From NCBI RefSeq assembly GCF_001982605.1, contig NZ_MLCN01000008.1:1-64000 (forward strand): a stretch of DNA of 64,000 nt. The letters are read 5' to 3'. This DNA is from Alkanindiges hydrocarboniclasticus. GTDB lineage: Bacteria > Pseudomonadota > Gammaproteobacteria > Pseudomonadales > Moraxellaceae. Below are positions 1 through 8,887 of the stretch, in pieces. The notes beneath the pieces were generated by a model. The model saw nothing but the letters and a program-made list of their open reading frames with translations, searched no databases and was not told the DNA's origin. Position numbers and translations under genes: made by a program. How positions within the stretch are numbered: the first letter of the stretch is position 1; each line of letters starts with the position of its first letter.

Positions 1-275
1 GTGGCACGATTAGCCAAAGCACCAAAATCAACGTTTTGTCCGAAGCGGCTGAGAATGAAGTGGGTTATATGACCACTGACAGCGGCAGCGTAATTGCCAC
101 TACAGGTGGTACCTCAACCATTACCGTCAAAGCATTTAATGCCAAAGGTGTTGCAGTTGCAGGTAAGACCGTGAAGTTAAACCTTGCTAAAATACCTGCT
201 GGCTTAAACATCACTGCCGATGCAGCAAGTAAAGTGACTGATGCCTCAGGTAATGCTATATTTACTGTTACTTAT
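1..275 (+). repeat. Direct repeat copy 1 (275 bp, in frame)
   Basis: Bases 1-275 read identically to 736-1010. The offset is 735 bp, exactly 245 codons, so the repeat keeps frame and corresponds to the first Ig-like half of a two-domain unit. The copy runs off the left edge, so the identical stretch may be longer. Confidence 0.95.
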
Positions 276-3200
276 ACTGCTGCATCGAGTCTAACTGCTG
301 ATCAAATCAAGGTATTACTTGCAGGGATCTCGGCGACTGCCAGCTATACCAACAGTGCAGGCAAGACCATTACTCAAGGCACGACCGTACAGTTCTATGT
401 GAATCAGCAGAACATCCAGCGTATGGATCTGATGGTTGACAAGCCTGCACTGGTTGCCAACGTGGGCGTGGCTCAAGTGGTTCAAACTACCGTCACATTG
501 CGGGATGAGCAAGGTCAACCGATTGTTAACCGTCAAGTGGCACTAGCACTCAACGATACCGCATTCCAAGCGGGGGTACGCTTTGCCAATAACTTGAGTG
601 GTACTGCACTGGTTTATACTAACAGCAAAGGTCAGGCAAGTATCAAACTGAACGTGAATGCTGCCAATGCCGCCTCTTTTGATAACCTGCTTACTAATGG
701 CATCACCATTTCTTCATTAGCAGTACAAGGTGATGGTGGCACGATTAGCCAAAGCACCAAAATCAACGTTTTGTCCGAAGCGGCTGAGAATGAAGTGGGT
801 TATATGACCACTGACAGCGGCAGCGTAATTGCCACTACAGGTGGTACCTCAACCATTACCGTCAAAGCATTTAATGCCAAAGGTGTTGCAGTTGCAGGTA
901 AGACCGTGAAGTTAAACCTTGCTAAAATACCTGCTGGCTTAAACATCACTGCCGATGCAGCAAGTAAAGTGACTGATGCCTCAGGTAATGCTATATTTAC
1001 TGTTACTTATGCAGCAGCAACTAACTTAACTGCTGATCAAATCACCGCTTTACTTGGTGGTATTCAAGCTACAGCGACATATACCTCGAACTCAGGCAAG
1101 CCTGTTAGCCAAAGTACTGTGATTCAATTCTATGTGGATCAGGTTAACATCCAGCGCATGGACTTGGTTGTGGATAAAGCTGCGCTGACTGCCAAAATTG
1201 GTGTTGCTGAAACTATTAAAACCACAGTGACCATCAAAGATGCCAAAGGTGCTGCAATTGCTAATCGTCAAGTGACCGTTGCATTAGATCCAGCGGCACT
1301 ACAAAATGGTGTGAGCATTGCTGGTGCTAAAGGCGGCTCAACCGTTGTTAGCACTAATGCAAATGGTCAGGCAGTTGTTAACTTGAATGTGAATGCCGCT
1401 AATCAAACTACACTGGATGCCTTAATTGCATCAGGGATTGGCATTGGTGCATCAGCGGTGCAAGGTGATGGTAGTGGCACAATTAGCCAAAGCACCAAAG
1501 TGAACGTATTCTCTCAAGAAGCCACTGCTTTAACTATGAGCACCAATGCGATTATTGCTACTACAGGCGGAGAAGCTGTAGTCACTGTTAAAACAATGAG
1601 TGGCAAAGGTATTGCAGCAGCAAATCAACAGATCAAATTAGCTTTAAACTTAGCCGGCCTACCTAGTGGTCTAGATATTAAAATCAATGGAAATATCAAA
1701 CCTCAAGAAGGTGTTATTGTTAGTACTGATGCGAAAGGCGAAGCTAAATTTACTATCCTTTACACAGCAAAATCTAATTTGACTGCTGAGCAGATTAAGT
1801 TGCTACTTGCAGGCATTCAGGCAACTGCTAGCTATACAGTACAGTCAACTAATGAAAAAATCTCGCAAAGTACTATTGTTCAGTTTTATGTAAATGAACA
1901 AAATATCCAGCGTATGGATCTGGTGACTGCAATGAGCCAATCACCTACTCAAAATGGTGGTGCTCTCTCTTTGAGGCTAAACGCTAAACAGTCATTTAAA
2001 ACAACAGTGACACTTAAAGATAGAGATGGCAAACCTGTGGCTAATCGCCAAGTGATTTTATCGTTAGATAACATTGCGGTGGACAATAACATCTTATTTA
2101 GACTAGTCAATTTTAAAGATGTGACCGGTGGTTTGACGGTTGTCACAACGGATTCAAATGGTCAGGCAGAAGTTACAGTAGAAGCTTTGGTACAAAACCA
2201 AGCTGACCTTGATGCTTTGCTTGCGTCAGGCATCGCCATTTCAGCCTCAGCAGTACAAGGTGATGGTTCTACAGCGATCAACCAAACCACTAACGTTCGT
2301 GTGGTATCGGAAGCTGCTGAAGAAGTGGCCGCAACTGCGGTAAGTTACTTGACAACTGTTAGTTCACAATCTCTAGCCACGACTGTTAATGGCAGTACTG
2401 AGATTAAGGTTAAAGCTTTCAATGCTAAAGGAGAAATACTTGCTGGTAAGGGTATTTCGCTTGAGCTAGCCGATATTCCAGCAGGCTTGACGATTAGTGC
2501 AACGCCGAGCACGAATATATCTGATATCACTGATGTGAATGGTGAAGCTAAATTTACCATAACCTATACTGCGCCAGCTGATGCTAACCTCACACCTGTT
2601 CAAATTAAAGCTTTATTGGCGGGTGTTAAGGCAACAGCGAGTTATACCGAAGGTGGAAAAGTAATCACTCAAAGTACGAAAATTCAGTTTTACGCGAATA
2701 GTGCAGCAATTGCTACAGATGCACAGCGTTTAGAGGTGAGTACCTCTAAAGGTGAAGTAATTGCCAACAGTGACAGCTTTACGCTCACCACTAAAGTAAT
2801 TGATAGAAGTGGGAATCCAGCAGAGAACCGGTTTGTTAGCCTGAGTTTAGATGCAGCAGCCGCACAAAATGGAGTAACTATTGCTGGTGTCTACCAGCAA
2901 AAAACTGATGCGAGTGGTAATGTTACCTTTACGATTAATGTCCGGGGTGCAAGCCAGCAGGCGATTGATAACCTAGTTGCTAATGGCATTGGTTTAACTG
3001 CTTCTGTGGTGCAATCTAACGGTGCAGAGATTAAACAAACTACGCAAGTAATGGCAAAAGCCCCTCAAACGTTAGCAGTAAAATCTCTAATAGCAACACC
3101 ATCGGCTGAAAGTATTGACAGTACAGGAGGTAGCACAGTTGTTGCAGTTCGTGCGGTTGACGCTGCAGGTAATCCTGTCGTTAATCAAGATATTAGTTTT

Positions 3201-5231
3201 GCTTTAGGGGGAGTAAATGCTACAAATGCTCGGGTGAGTGTGGATAAATCTTCAGCTGCCACCAATAGTCAAGGGTATGTGTACTTTACTGTGAGTATTG
3301 CTAATGGTGAGCTAGACAATGATTTGATCAAAGATGGGCTAACCTATGCAGTAAATACTATTAATCAAAACGATGGTAACTCAGTAAATCAAGTGGGCAA
3401 AATTAACGTGAGGGTGCCTGCTGGAACTTATAACCTTTTACCTTTAACACCATCCAAGCCTTCATTGTTGATTGCTGGGGATACGGTAACCATTACTTCT
3501 AAACTGGTTGATAACAAAGGTGCGCCTTTAAAATCTCAGCCAGTAACATTAGTGGTTAATAATGTAGCGGTTAATGGCGGTGTTAATGTTGAAGGCGGAT
3601 TCAATGCAGTTACCGATGCAAGTGGTAATGTCAGCTTTAAGATTACACTGCCTGCCAAGACAAATCAGGCTCAAATTGATGAGTTGTTGAATAATGGCTT
3701 AACGATTAAGACCTCGGTAACGCTACCTAATGGTAATAAGCGTTATAGTCCTGATTTGAAGCTAGCAGTTGAGGATAAAGTGAGCGTATATCATTTTGAT
3801 ATTAGCCCTACCAAAACCACTTTAAATGTTGAGGGAGATGAAACATTAGTAGTTGTTTCTCTGCTAGATAGAAACAATCAGCCTGTAAAAAATAAAAAGA
3901 TTACTTTAACGGCTCGTAATACAGCAGGCACTGTAATTGTCACTGCCAATGGTTCAGTTATTGCAACGGAGCCACAAACTGTGACGACTGATGAGCTTGG
4001 TCGTGGTTTCTATAAGGTACGTATTCCTTCATCAGGATTTGATCAAGATTTGCTGGTTGCAAGCGGTATTTTACTCGATGCAAGCAATATTGATGGCGAT
4101 GGCGTAGAAACGACACAAATTAGTCGCTTGAACGTCGTTTCTAATACGGGGGGAGCTGGAAATCAGTTACCATCACGCTATAGCCTACGCCTTTCGCCAG
4201 CTAAGCCAACGCTCAATGTGCGTGATGATATTAGTGATGTGACTGTAACTGTCATTGATAGTAATGGTGGTGGTGTTGCAGGAAAATACGTAACCCTTGG
4301 CATTGATGATTTTGTGCGTAATGGCGCTATTATTGTAGGGCCTTCTGGCCTAACGACTGATGAAAACGGTAGAGCGACATTTAGAGTCAAAGTGGATGAA
4401 ACCACACGTAGTCAAACTTACACTGCCACGCAATTTGCGGCTGATGATTTAACCTTAACAGCTAGACTGAGTGAAGAGGGATATGCTGCTATATCTCAAG
4501 TTTCTCAAGTCAATGTTGTTCAATCAGTTATTCAGCAGCCTGTTGCTTCTATTGTCATTGGTGTTAATCCGACTGAGATTGGTGCATCAAGTGATGGGGT
4601 TTATTACACACGTAATATGTCTGCAAGTGTGGTCGATTTTGATGGTCGGCCATTGGCTAAGCAGGAAGTATCACTTGATATTACACCTTTAGCATATATT
4701 AAGGGTCGCTACATTTGGGCACTTGCACCAGTAGTGGGTGGGGATAACGCAGCTAAGTGGGTAGGTCCTGGCGATCAGTACTATGATTTTAGCAATGCTA
4801 ATGTTTACCTTCCTGCAGGTAGCACTGTACCAATGAATAATAACGGTACTCCAGCTAATATTAGTGATGACTTCCCAGCAACGACTACATCAAACAATGC
4901 AAACCTATGTTTTGCAAACGCAGCAGGTACTGCTGTAACAAATGGAGAGGTAACGAATATTCCTGTGAAAGTACCAACTTTCCTTGGTCAAGGTTCTACA
5001 GCTACCTATACTACAGATGCAGAAGGTAAGTTTGATTTTACTATTCGCTATCCAAAAATCTATGCACAATGGTTAAATGTTCGCATTGGGGCAACTTCTA
5101 CAGTGGCCTCTTTGCCAAATAGAACAGTTTATGACTTAGGGTTACCATCGCTTGCTGGTGATTACAGCACTGATGGTACGTTTGGTCCTAACCTGAATAG
5201 TCCATATGGCACAACGAATGGTTGTCCTTAA
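1..5231 (+). CDS. Giant Ig-like repeat surface protein, 5' end outside window
   Basis: The reading frame is open from base 3, so this is the last 1,742 residues of a longer protein; a TTG at 36 lies inside the repeat and is not a start. The visible part is a string of roughly 100-130-residue beta-rich domains resembling bacterial Ig-like (Big_1/invasin-type) modules, each with a pattern like T-D-x-x-G-x-A followed by an alternating hydrophobic strand. The first four units are two-domain repeats of about 245 residues; later ones are single and more divergent. Only two cysteines are visible, both in the last 120 residues (N-L-C-F and N-G-C-P), probably a disulfide in a distinct C-terminal domain. 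No LPXTG, beta-barrel or type I secretion C terminus is evident. Probably an adhesin or fibre subunit; a link to Fil-type pilus proteins is inferred only from general resemblance. Confidence 0.85.
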   Translation, partial: GTISQSTKINVLSEAAENEVGYMTTDSGSVIATTGGTSTITVKAFNAKGVAVAGKTVKLNLAKIPAGLNITADAASKVTDASGNAIFTVTYTAASSLTADQIKVLLAGISATASYTNSAGKTITQGTTVQFYVNQQNIQRMDLMVDKPALVANVGVAQVVQTTVTLRDEQGQPIVNRQVALALNDTAFQAGVRFANNLSGTALVYTNSKGQASIKLNVNAANAASFDNLLTNGITISSLAVQGDGGTISQSTKINVLSEAAENEVGYMTTDSGSVIATTGGTSTITVKAFNAKGVAVAGKTVKLNLAKIPAGLNITADAASKVTDASGNAIFTVTYAAATNLTADQITALLGGIQATATYTSNSGKPVSQSTVIQFYVDQVNIQRMDLVVDKAALTAKIGVAETIKTTVTIKDAKGAAIANRQVTVALDPAALQNGVSIAGAKGGSTVVSTNANGQAVVNLNVNAANQTTLDALIASGIGIGASAVQGDGSGTISQSTKVNVFSQEATALTMSTNAIIATTGGEAVVTVKTMSGKGIAAANQQIKLALNLAGLPSGLDIKINGNIKPQEGVIVSTDAKGEAKFTILYTAKSNLTAEQIKLLLAGIQATASYTVQSTNEKISQSTIVQFYVNEQNIQRMDLVTAMSQSPTQNGGALSLRLNAKQSFKTTVTLKDRDGKPVANRQVILSLDNIAVDNNILFRLVNFKDVTGGLTVVTTDSNGQAEVTVEALVQNQADLDALLASGIAISASAVQGDGSTAINQTTNVRVVSEAAEEVAATAVSYLTTVSSQSLATTVNGSTEIKVKAFNAKGEILAGKGISLELADIPAGLTISATPSTNISDITDVNGEAKFTITYTAPADANLTPVQIKALLAGVKATASYTEGGKVITQSTKIQFYANSAAIATDAQRLEVSTSKGEVIANSDSFTLTTKVIDRSGNPAENRFVSLSLDAAAAQNGVTIAGVYQQKTDASGNVTFTINVRGASQQAIDNLVANGIGLTASVVQSNGAEIKQTTQVMAKAPQTLAVKSLIATPSAESIDSTGGSTVVAVRAVDAAGNPVVNQDISFALGGVNATNARVSVDKSSAATNSQGYVYFTVSIANGELDNDLIKDGLTYAVNTINQNDGNSVNQVGKINVRVPAGTYNLLPLTPSKPSLLIAGDTVTITSKLVDNKGAPLKSQPVTLVVNNVAVNGGVNVEGGFNAVTDASGNVSFKITLPAKTNQAQIDELLNNGLTIKTSVTLPNGNKRYSPDLKLAVEDKVSVYHFDISPTKTTLNVEGDETLVVVSLLDRNNQPVKNKKITLTARNTAGTVIVTANGSVIATEPQTVTTDELGRGFYKVRIPSSGFDQDLLVASGILLDASNIDGDGVETTQISRLNVVSNTGGAGNQLPSRYSLRLSPAKPTLNVRDDISDVTVTVIDSNGGGVAGKYVTLGIDDFVRNGAIIVGPSGLTTDENGRATFRVKVDETTRSQTYTATQFAADDLTLTARLSEEGYAAISQVSQVNVVQSVIQQPVASIVIGVNPTEIGASSDGVYYTRNMSASVVDFDGRPLAKQEVSLDITPLAYIKGRYIWALAPVVGGDNAAKWVGPGDQYYDFSNANVYLPAGSTVPMNNNGTPANISDDFPATTTSNNANLCFANAAGTAVTNGEVTNIPVKVPTFLGQGSTATYTTDAEGKFDFTIRYPKIYAQWLNVRIGATSTVASLPNRTVYDLGLPSLAGDYSTDGTFGPNLNSPYGTTNGCP
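736..1010 (+). repeat. Direct repeat copy 2 (275 bp, in frame)
   Basis: Identical to 1-275 by base-by-base reading. Identity stops abruptly at the codon after C-T-T-A-T (1011), where the two units diverge to about two-thirds amino-acid similarity. The sharp edge suggests recent unequal crossover or gene conversion rather than gradual divergence. Confidence 0.95.
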
Positions 5232-5238
5232 TCCTTGA

Positions 5239-5277
5239 GCAATAAAAAACGGCTCCCAGTGAGCCGTTTTTTATTGC
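5239..5277. terminator. Bidirectional rho-independent terminator
   Basis: A perfect 17-bp inverted repeat (5239-5255 and 5261-5277) with a 5-base loop, a GC core (CGGCTC/GAGCCG) and A-run/T-run flanks on both sides. It lies 8 bp after the Ig-like protein stop and 8 bp beyond the stop of the small minus-strand lipoprotein gene, so it can serve both convergent transcripts. Confidence 0.92.
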
Positions 5278-5284
5278 CTGAAAT

Positions 5285-5392
5285 TTATAAACCTGTGCCA
5301 ACACTAACTGTTGCCGTAGGTCGAACCTGCATATTCTGACAAGCAGTTAAACTTGTAAACGCAATCAATAAAACAAAGCCAAATCTAATCAT
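5285..5392 (-). CDS. Very small lipoprotein, 35 residues
   Basis: ATG at 5392 and TAA at 5285-5287 give a 35-residue product. It begins with M-I-R, a hydrophobic segment (F-G-F-V-L-L-I-A-F) and a textbook lipobox L-T-A-C at residues 15-18, leaving a mature lipopeptide of only 18 residues starting at Cys18. The start codon overlaps the last codons of the upstream sulfurtransferase gene (8-bp overlap), implying translational coupling, and the stop sits just before the terminator at 5239-5277. Family not recognised; entericidin-like mini-lipoproteins are an analogy only. The intact lipobox, overlap and terminator make a chance ORF unlikely. Confidence 0.7.
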   Translation of the reverse strand: MIRFGFVLLIAFTSLTACQNMQVRPTATVSVGTGL

Positions 5393-5720
5393 CCAGTAAA
5401 TCCATTTGCTTAGCTAGTTGATATAAATTGCTGGAGCGGTTTCCAGTACGGCAAAACATCAGTATGGGTTTGGGTAGTTCATTATAATGGCGGGCAAAGG
5501 CTTCGATATCCAATTGACTGATTTGTCCAGCTACTATGGGCTGAAATACATAGTCAATTCCGGCATTGCGTGCAGCTTCTTCAAGCTGGGCGCTGGTGGG
5601 CTGGTCATTACCCCCTTCAAAATCTGGTCGGTTATTGATTAAAGATTTAAAGCCTTTTTGGGTGACTTCGGGCATATGTTCTGGATAAAGCTGTCCTGCA
5701 AAACCCACTTGCTCTGTCAT
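5385..5720 (-). CDS. DUF442/TIGR01244-type sulfurtransferase-like protein
   Basis: A 111-residue protein of the small DUF442 (beta-lactamase-hydrolase-like phosphatase) family, related to rhodaneses and cysteine phosphatases. The active-site loop C-R-T-G-N-R-S near residue 89 is visible, as is the early segment G-Q-L-Y-P-E-H typical of the family. Members are thought to handle persulfide or phosphate groups, often in sulfide metabolism; the substrate here is unknown. The start ATG at 5720 is preceded by GGAGAATAAACC. It is the first gene of a two-gene unit with the mini-lipoprotein overlapping its 3' end. Confidence 0.85.
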   Translation of the reverse strand: MTEQVGFAGQLYPEHMPEVTQKGFKSLINNRPDFEGGNDQPTSAQLEEAARNAGIDYVFQPIVAGQISQLDIEAFARHYNELPKPILMFCRTGNRSSNLYQLAKQMDLLDD

Positions 5721-5923
5721 GGTTTATTCTCCATTGATTTAAAAATAAGATAGCTAAACTGTACCTAAGTTAAGACAATATCAACAAATAATTTTCAGCA
5801 AAAAAATGTTTGTAACTGGTTAAATGATGAATCTTCTATTCTATACTGTAACTGGAAAACAGGGACTAAAAACCATGAGCCATCGATTTTTAGGCATACA
5901 CTTCTAGGACAGAGGGATAATAA

Positions 5924-6811
5924 ATGGGCCAGTACAGCATAGAGCCATTATTTTTAAAAAGCAGCGGGGAAACACTGGGAGCAGATTTTTATCGACCTGC
6001 CAAGGTACGCAAACCTGCGGTGATTATTATGGCGCATGGATTTGCAGGAGAACGCAAGTTTAGTTTACCGGATACTGCAACAGCATTTGCTGAGGCCGGT
6101 TATGCAGTGATATTGTTTGATTACCGGGGTTTTGGCGGCAGTACTGGAAAGCCCCGTGAGTTGGTGTCAGCACCCAACCATGTGGCAGACTGGAAAGCCG
6201 TGCTAGGGCAGGTTAAAAAGCGTAAGGATGTGGATACTTCACGCATTGTACTGTGGGGTATGTCCATGAGTGGCGGGCATGTGATTACTACTGCAGCGCG
6301 GGAGAAAGGTATTGCTGCCATTATTGGATTGGTGCCGCATGTGGATGGATTTGCCAGCGCCATGATGTATCCCAAGCATTTGCTGCCGCGCGCCACAGCT
6401 TTGGCCTTGCAGGATTTGGCAGGTTCCAAGATTGGCCGTGATCCGGTTCGTATTCCAGTAGTAGCTGAGCAGGGTGTACGCTGCCTGACTGGCGATGACT
6501 GTTATGAAGGTTACATGCAGATGGTGCCCAAAGGCAGTAGCTGGGTCGGTTTGGTGCCAGCACGCATTATTATTACAATTAATCAGTACCGGCCGACCAA
6601 GGAAGCAGCCAGGGTACCATGTCCAGCGCTAATTTTTGCTGCGCAAGAGGATAGCCTGATTCCACTATCTGCAACTCGTAAGGCAGCAGCAAAGATTAAG
6701 CAGGTTGAATATCTGGAATGGCCCATTGGGCATTTTGATTTGTTGCAGGGGCGCTGGTTTGAGGAAGGCATTCGGGTGCAACTGGCTTTTTTAAAGAAAC
6801 ATATTGGTTAA
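5924..6811 (+). CDS. Alpha/beta hydrolase (dienelactone hydrolase/CocE-like)
   Basis: A 295-residue cytoplasmic alpha/beta hydrolase with no signal peptide. Visible landmarks are the oxyanion strand M-A-H-G-F-A-G-E (36-43), the strand F-D-Y-R-G-F-G (65-71), the nucleophile elbow W-G-M-S-M-S-G with Ser114, an acid-loop candidate A-Q-E-D-S near residue 245 and the catalytic His in G-H-F-D near the C terminus. Substrate unknown. It is clearly a paralogue of the product at 55576-56487, which has the same elbow type and ending (G-H-F-D ... L-x-F-L-K-K). Start ATG follows AGAGGG. trxC begins 24 bp downstream, so the genes are probably cotranscribed. Confidence 0.85.
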   Translation: MGQYSIEPLFLKSSGETLGADFYRPAKVRKPAVIIMAHGFAGERKFSLPDTATAFAEAGYAVILFDYRGFGGSTGKPRELVSAPNHVADWKAVLGQVKKRKDVDTSRIVLWGMSMSGGHVITTAAREKGIAAIIGLVPHVDGFASAMMYPKHLLPRATALALQDLAGSKIGRDPVRIPVVAEQGVRCLTGDDCYEGYMQMVPKGSSWVGLVPARIIITINQYRPTKEAARVPCPALIFAAQEDSLIPLSATRKAAAKIKQVEYLEWPIGHFDLLQGRWFEEGIRVQLAFLKKHIG

Positions 6812-6835
6812 CTGGTTTATGAACAGGATAAGATC

Positions 6836-7255
6836 ATGATTGTTAGCTGTCCATATTGTCTGGCAAAAAACCGGCTGGAAAAAAACCGTCTAACTGAGGC
6901 TCCAAAATGTGGCCGCTGCCATGAATACTTGTTAAATGGCAAACCGGTAGAGTTAAATGACCAAACATTTCAGCAATTTACCAGTTCTACTGAATTACCG
7001 GTACTGGTAGACTTCTGGGCGTCATGGTGTGGCCCCTGCAAGATGATGGCACCGCATTTTGAGCATGCAGCTGGACAGGTAAGTGATATTCAGTTTGTTA
7101 AGGTGAATACCGAGCAAGCCACTATCACAGCCCAGCAGTTTGCCATTCGCAGTATTCCGACGCTGGTTGTATTCAGGCAGGGTAGGGAAATCGCACGGCA
7201 GGCAGGAGCCATGACTTCAGCACAAATCCAGCAGTGGCTGGCAGAATTTAAGTAA
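6836..7255 (+). CDS. trxC: Thioredoxin 2 with N-terminal zinc ribbon
   Basis: A 139-residue thioredoxin of the TrxC type, the usual length. An N-terminal zinc ribbon is formed by Cys5-x2-Cys8 and Cys25-x2-Cys28, followed by a thioredoxin fold with the canonical W-C-G-P-C active site (Cys65, Cys68) and the cis-proline segment R-S-I-P-T. It reduces protein disulfides in the cytoplasm and in many bacteria responds to oxidative stress. It lies in a three-gene plus-strand run between the hydrolase and the acyl-CoA thioesterase gene, which begins 12 bp after its stop. Confidence 0.95.
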   Translation: MIVSCPYCLAKNRLEKNRLTEAPKCGRCHEYLLNGKPVELNDQTFQQFTSSTELPVLVDFWASWCGPCKMMAPHFEHAAGQVSDIQFVKVNTEQATITAQQFAIRSIPTLVVFRQGREIARQAGAMTSAQIQQWLAEFK

Positions 7256-7267
7256 AGGAAAGGTGCA

Positions 7268-7687
7268 ATGCAGCAAACCCCAATAGGCCAACAGCAGGCT
7301 GTAACAGAAAAGACAGCAATAAAACCAATTGGTGAGCTGTCTTTAAAAGTGATTGCCATGCCAGCCGATACCAACTGGAATGGTGATGTGTTTGGTGGCT
7401 GGTTAGTATCGCAAATGGATTTGGCTGGTGCAGTGCATGCGCATCAGGTTTCCAAGGGCAGGGTAGCTACGATTTCCATTAATAACATGGTGTTTCATGT
7501 GCGGGTAAAGGTTGGGCAGGTGCTGGGCTGTTATACGCAAGTGATCAAAACTGGCACGACTTCAATGCAAATTATGGTTGAAGTATGGGAAACCAATGAT
7601 ATTGACAATCCGGTACTGGTGACAAACGGTGTATTTACTTATGTAGCGATTGATGAGTCTGGTAAAAAACGGGCCATTCCGCAGTAA
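7268..7687 (+). CDS. yciA: Acyl-CoA thioesterase, YciA-type hotdog
   Basis: A 139-residue hotdog-fold thioesterase. The segment N-x-x-G-D-V-F-G-G-W (43-52 region) with the following helix is the YciA/acyl-CoA hydrolase signature and carries the acidic catalytic residue. The family hydrolyses a wide range of acyl-CoAs in the cytoplasm. A second hotdog protein of a different family is encoded convergently just downstream, with a shared terminator at 7717-7757. Start ATG follows AAAGGAAAGG, a strong ribosome binding site. Confidence 0.88.
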   Translation: MQQTPIGQQQAVTEKTAIKPIGELSLKVIAMPADTNWNGDVFGGWLVSQMDLAGAVHAHQVSKGRVATISINNMVFHVRVKVGQVLGCYTQVIKTGTTSMQIMVEVWETNDIDNPVLVTNGVFTYVAIDESGKKRAIPQ

Positions 7688-7716
7688 AGTCCAAGAGGGA
7701 CTGCAAAAGTGCTAAT

Positions 7717-7757
7717 AAAAAAGCTGCCAGTCATATTATGATCTGGCAGCTTTTTTT
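7717..7757. terminator. Bidirectional terminator between convergent thioesterase genes
   Basis: Arms AAAAAAGCTGCCAG (7717-7730) and its complement at 7743-7756, with a 12-base loop and T-runs in both directions. It lies 30 bp after the yciA stop and 17 bp before the 3' end of the minus-strand DUF4442 gene. Confidence 0.9.
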
Positions 7758-7773
7758 ACTGAAGCTGTAAAGC

Positions 7774-8274
7774 TTAAGCCTGTTTCTTTTTCTTGGGAAG
7801 CCAGGCCCAGTTCATACTGCATTGAATTGGTGACTGGCCAGATTCATCGACTACGGTAATGGGCACAATCAGGTCACCCTTTTCATTATCGGCAATATAC
7901 TGGCGCTGTTCGTCGCTTAGGGTGGCGGTGGCTGTCATGTCGCCCTTGGCAATACGTTTATAGTCCACATGCAGGGATTTGATCAGCATGATGCGGTTGT
8001 CCGGGACATTCAGGCCAACCACAAAACCAGTGGCTGTTTCGGCCAGCAAGGCCATGGCAGCAGCATGCAGGCCTTTAATATGGTTTTGCATCGGACGCTT
8101 GTTTTTAATGCTGACCACGACTTTATCCGGGGTCACATGCTCATAGCGAATGCCGGCAGTCCCTACCATGGGTACAATCGTGCCAAATGCTTTGGAAATG
8201 GCAAAAGTGCGAACAGGTTCTGGCAGCTTGGCAGTGGCATTGACCACTTTCATCATACGGTTAGGTTTGCTCAT
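7774..8274 (-). CDS. DUF4442 hotdog-fold protein (PaaI-like thioesterase)
   Basis: A 166-residue protein matching the DUF4442 family, a hotdog-fold relative of PaaI thioesterases. The central segment N-H-I-K-G-L-H-A-A-A-M-A corresponds to the hotdog helix with the N/H...G motif. Its start ATG follows GGGGAAATTTT. It ends in a lysine-rich tail (K-K-K-K-Q). The acyl substrate is unknown. It is encoded 29 bp downstream of yajQ on the same strand and may share its transcript. Confidence 0.82.
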   Translation of the reverse strand: MSKPNRMMKVVNATAKLPEPVRTFAISKAFGTIVPMVGTAGIRYEHVTPDKVVVSIKNKRPMQNHIKGLHAAAMALLAETATGFVVGLNVPDNRIMLIKSLHVDYKRIAKGDMTATATLSDEQRQYIADNEKGDLIVPITVVDESGQSPIQCSMNWAWLPKKKKQA

Positions 8275-8303
8275 AAAATTTCCCCGGAATTGTGAAGTTA
8301 AAA

Positions 8304-8792
8304 TCAGTCTTTAAAATTGTTAAATTGCAGTGGCAGGCCAAATTGCTGTTCTTTTAGAAATGCCATGACCTGTTGAAGGGTATCACGTTTTTTATCAGTC
8401 ACCCGGATTTTGTCGCCCTGAATGGAAGACTGTGCCTTGATACCACTTTCCTTAATTGCTTTGTTGATTTTCTTGGCAGTATCAGAATCAAGGCCATCTT
8501 TGAGCTTGATCACCTGAATGGTGTGCTTGCCTGAAGCAGTCATTTTTTGCGGATCCAGACTTTGCAGGTCTATTTTGCGCTTGTGAAAATGGTTTTCCAG
8601 CATGGTGTAAACCTGTTCAACCTGAAAGTCGCTTTCGGCACTGATCTTGATTTCTTTGGCTTTTTCATTAAGCTCAATAGTGACTTCAGAACCACGGAAG
8701 TCAAAGCGGGTCTGGATTTCTTTTTGGGTGTTCTGAACCGCGTGGTTGACTTCAAAAATTTCCAATTCCGATACAATATCAAATGACGGCAT
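8304..8792 (-). CDS. yajQ: YajQ family nucleotide-binding protein
   Basis: A 162-residue protein collinear with YajQ, beginning M-P-S-F-D-I-V-S-E and carrying the typical segment T-R-F-D-F-R-G-S near residue 28. YajQ has two ferredoxin-like RNA-recognition-type domains; family members bind c-di-GMP or nucleotides in some species and act as transcription co-regulators or RNA-associated factors. Start ATG follows AAAGGATAAATC. The length is standard (about 160). The presence of two c-di-GMP enzymes elsewhere in the window fits a receptor role, but that is inference. Confidence 0.93.
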   Translation of the reverse strand: MPSFDIVSELEIFEVNHAVQNTQKEIQTRFDFRGSEVTIELNEKAKEIKISAESDFQVEQVYTMLENHFHKRKIDLQSLDPQKMTASGKHTIQVIKLKDGLDSDTAKKINKAIKESGIKAQSSIQGDKIRVTDKKRDTLQQVMAFLKEQQFGLPLQFNNFKD

Positions 8793-8887
8793 GATTTATC
8801 CTTTACATTGAGTGGAAAATTATTGTAAGAATGCTAGGTGGTATTGAAGTTTTTGCCAAGTGCTGATTGTAGTCAAGGAGTGTATAA

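Noticed and set aside
1-3000. Tandem repeats that might be taken for a CRISPR-like array
   Set aside because: The periodicity is 735 bp, in frame within one long coding sequence, with divergent copies; there are no short repeats with spacers and no cas genes.
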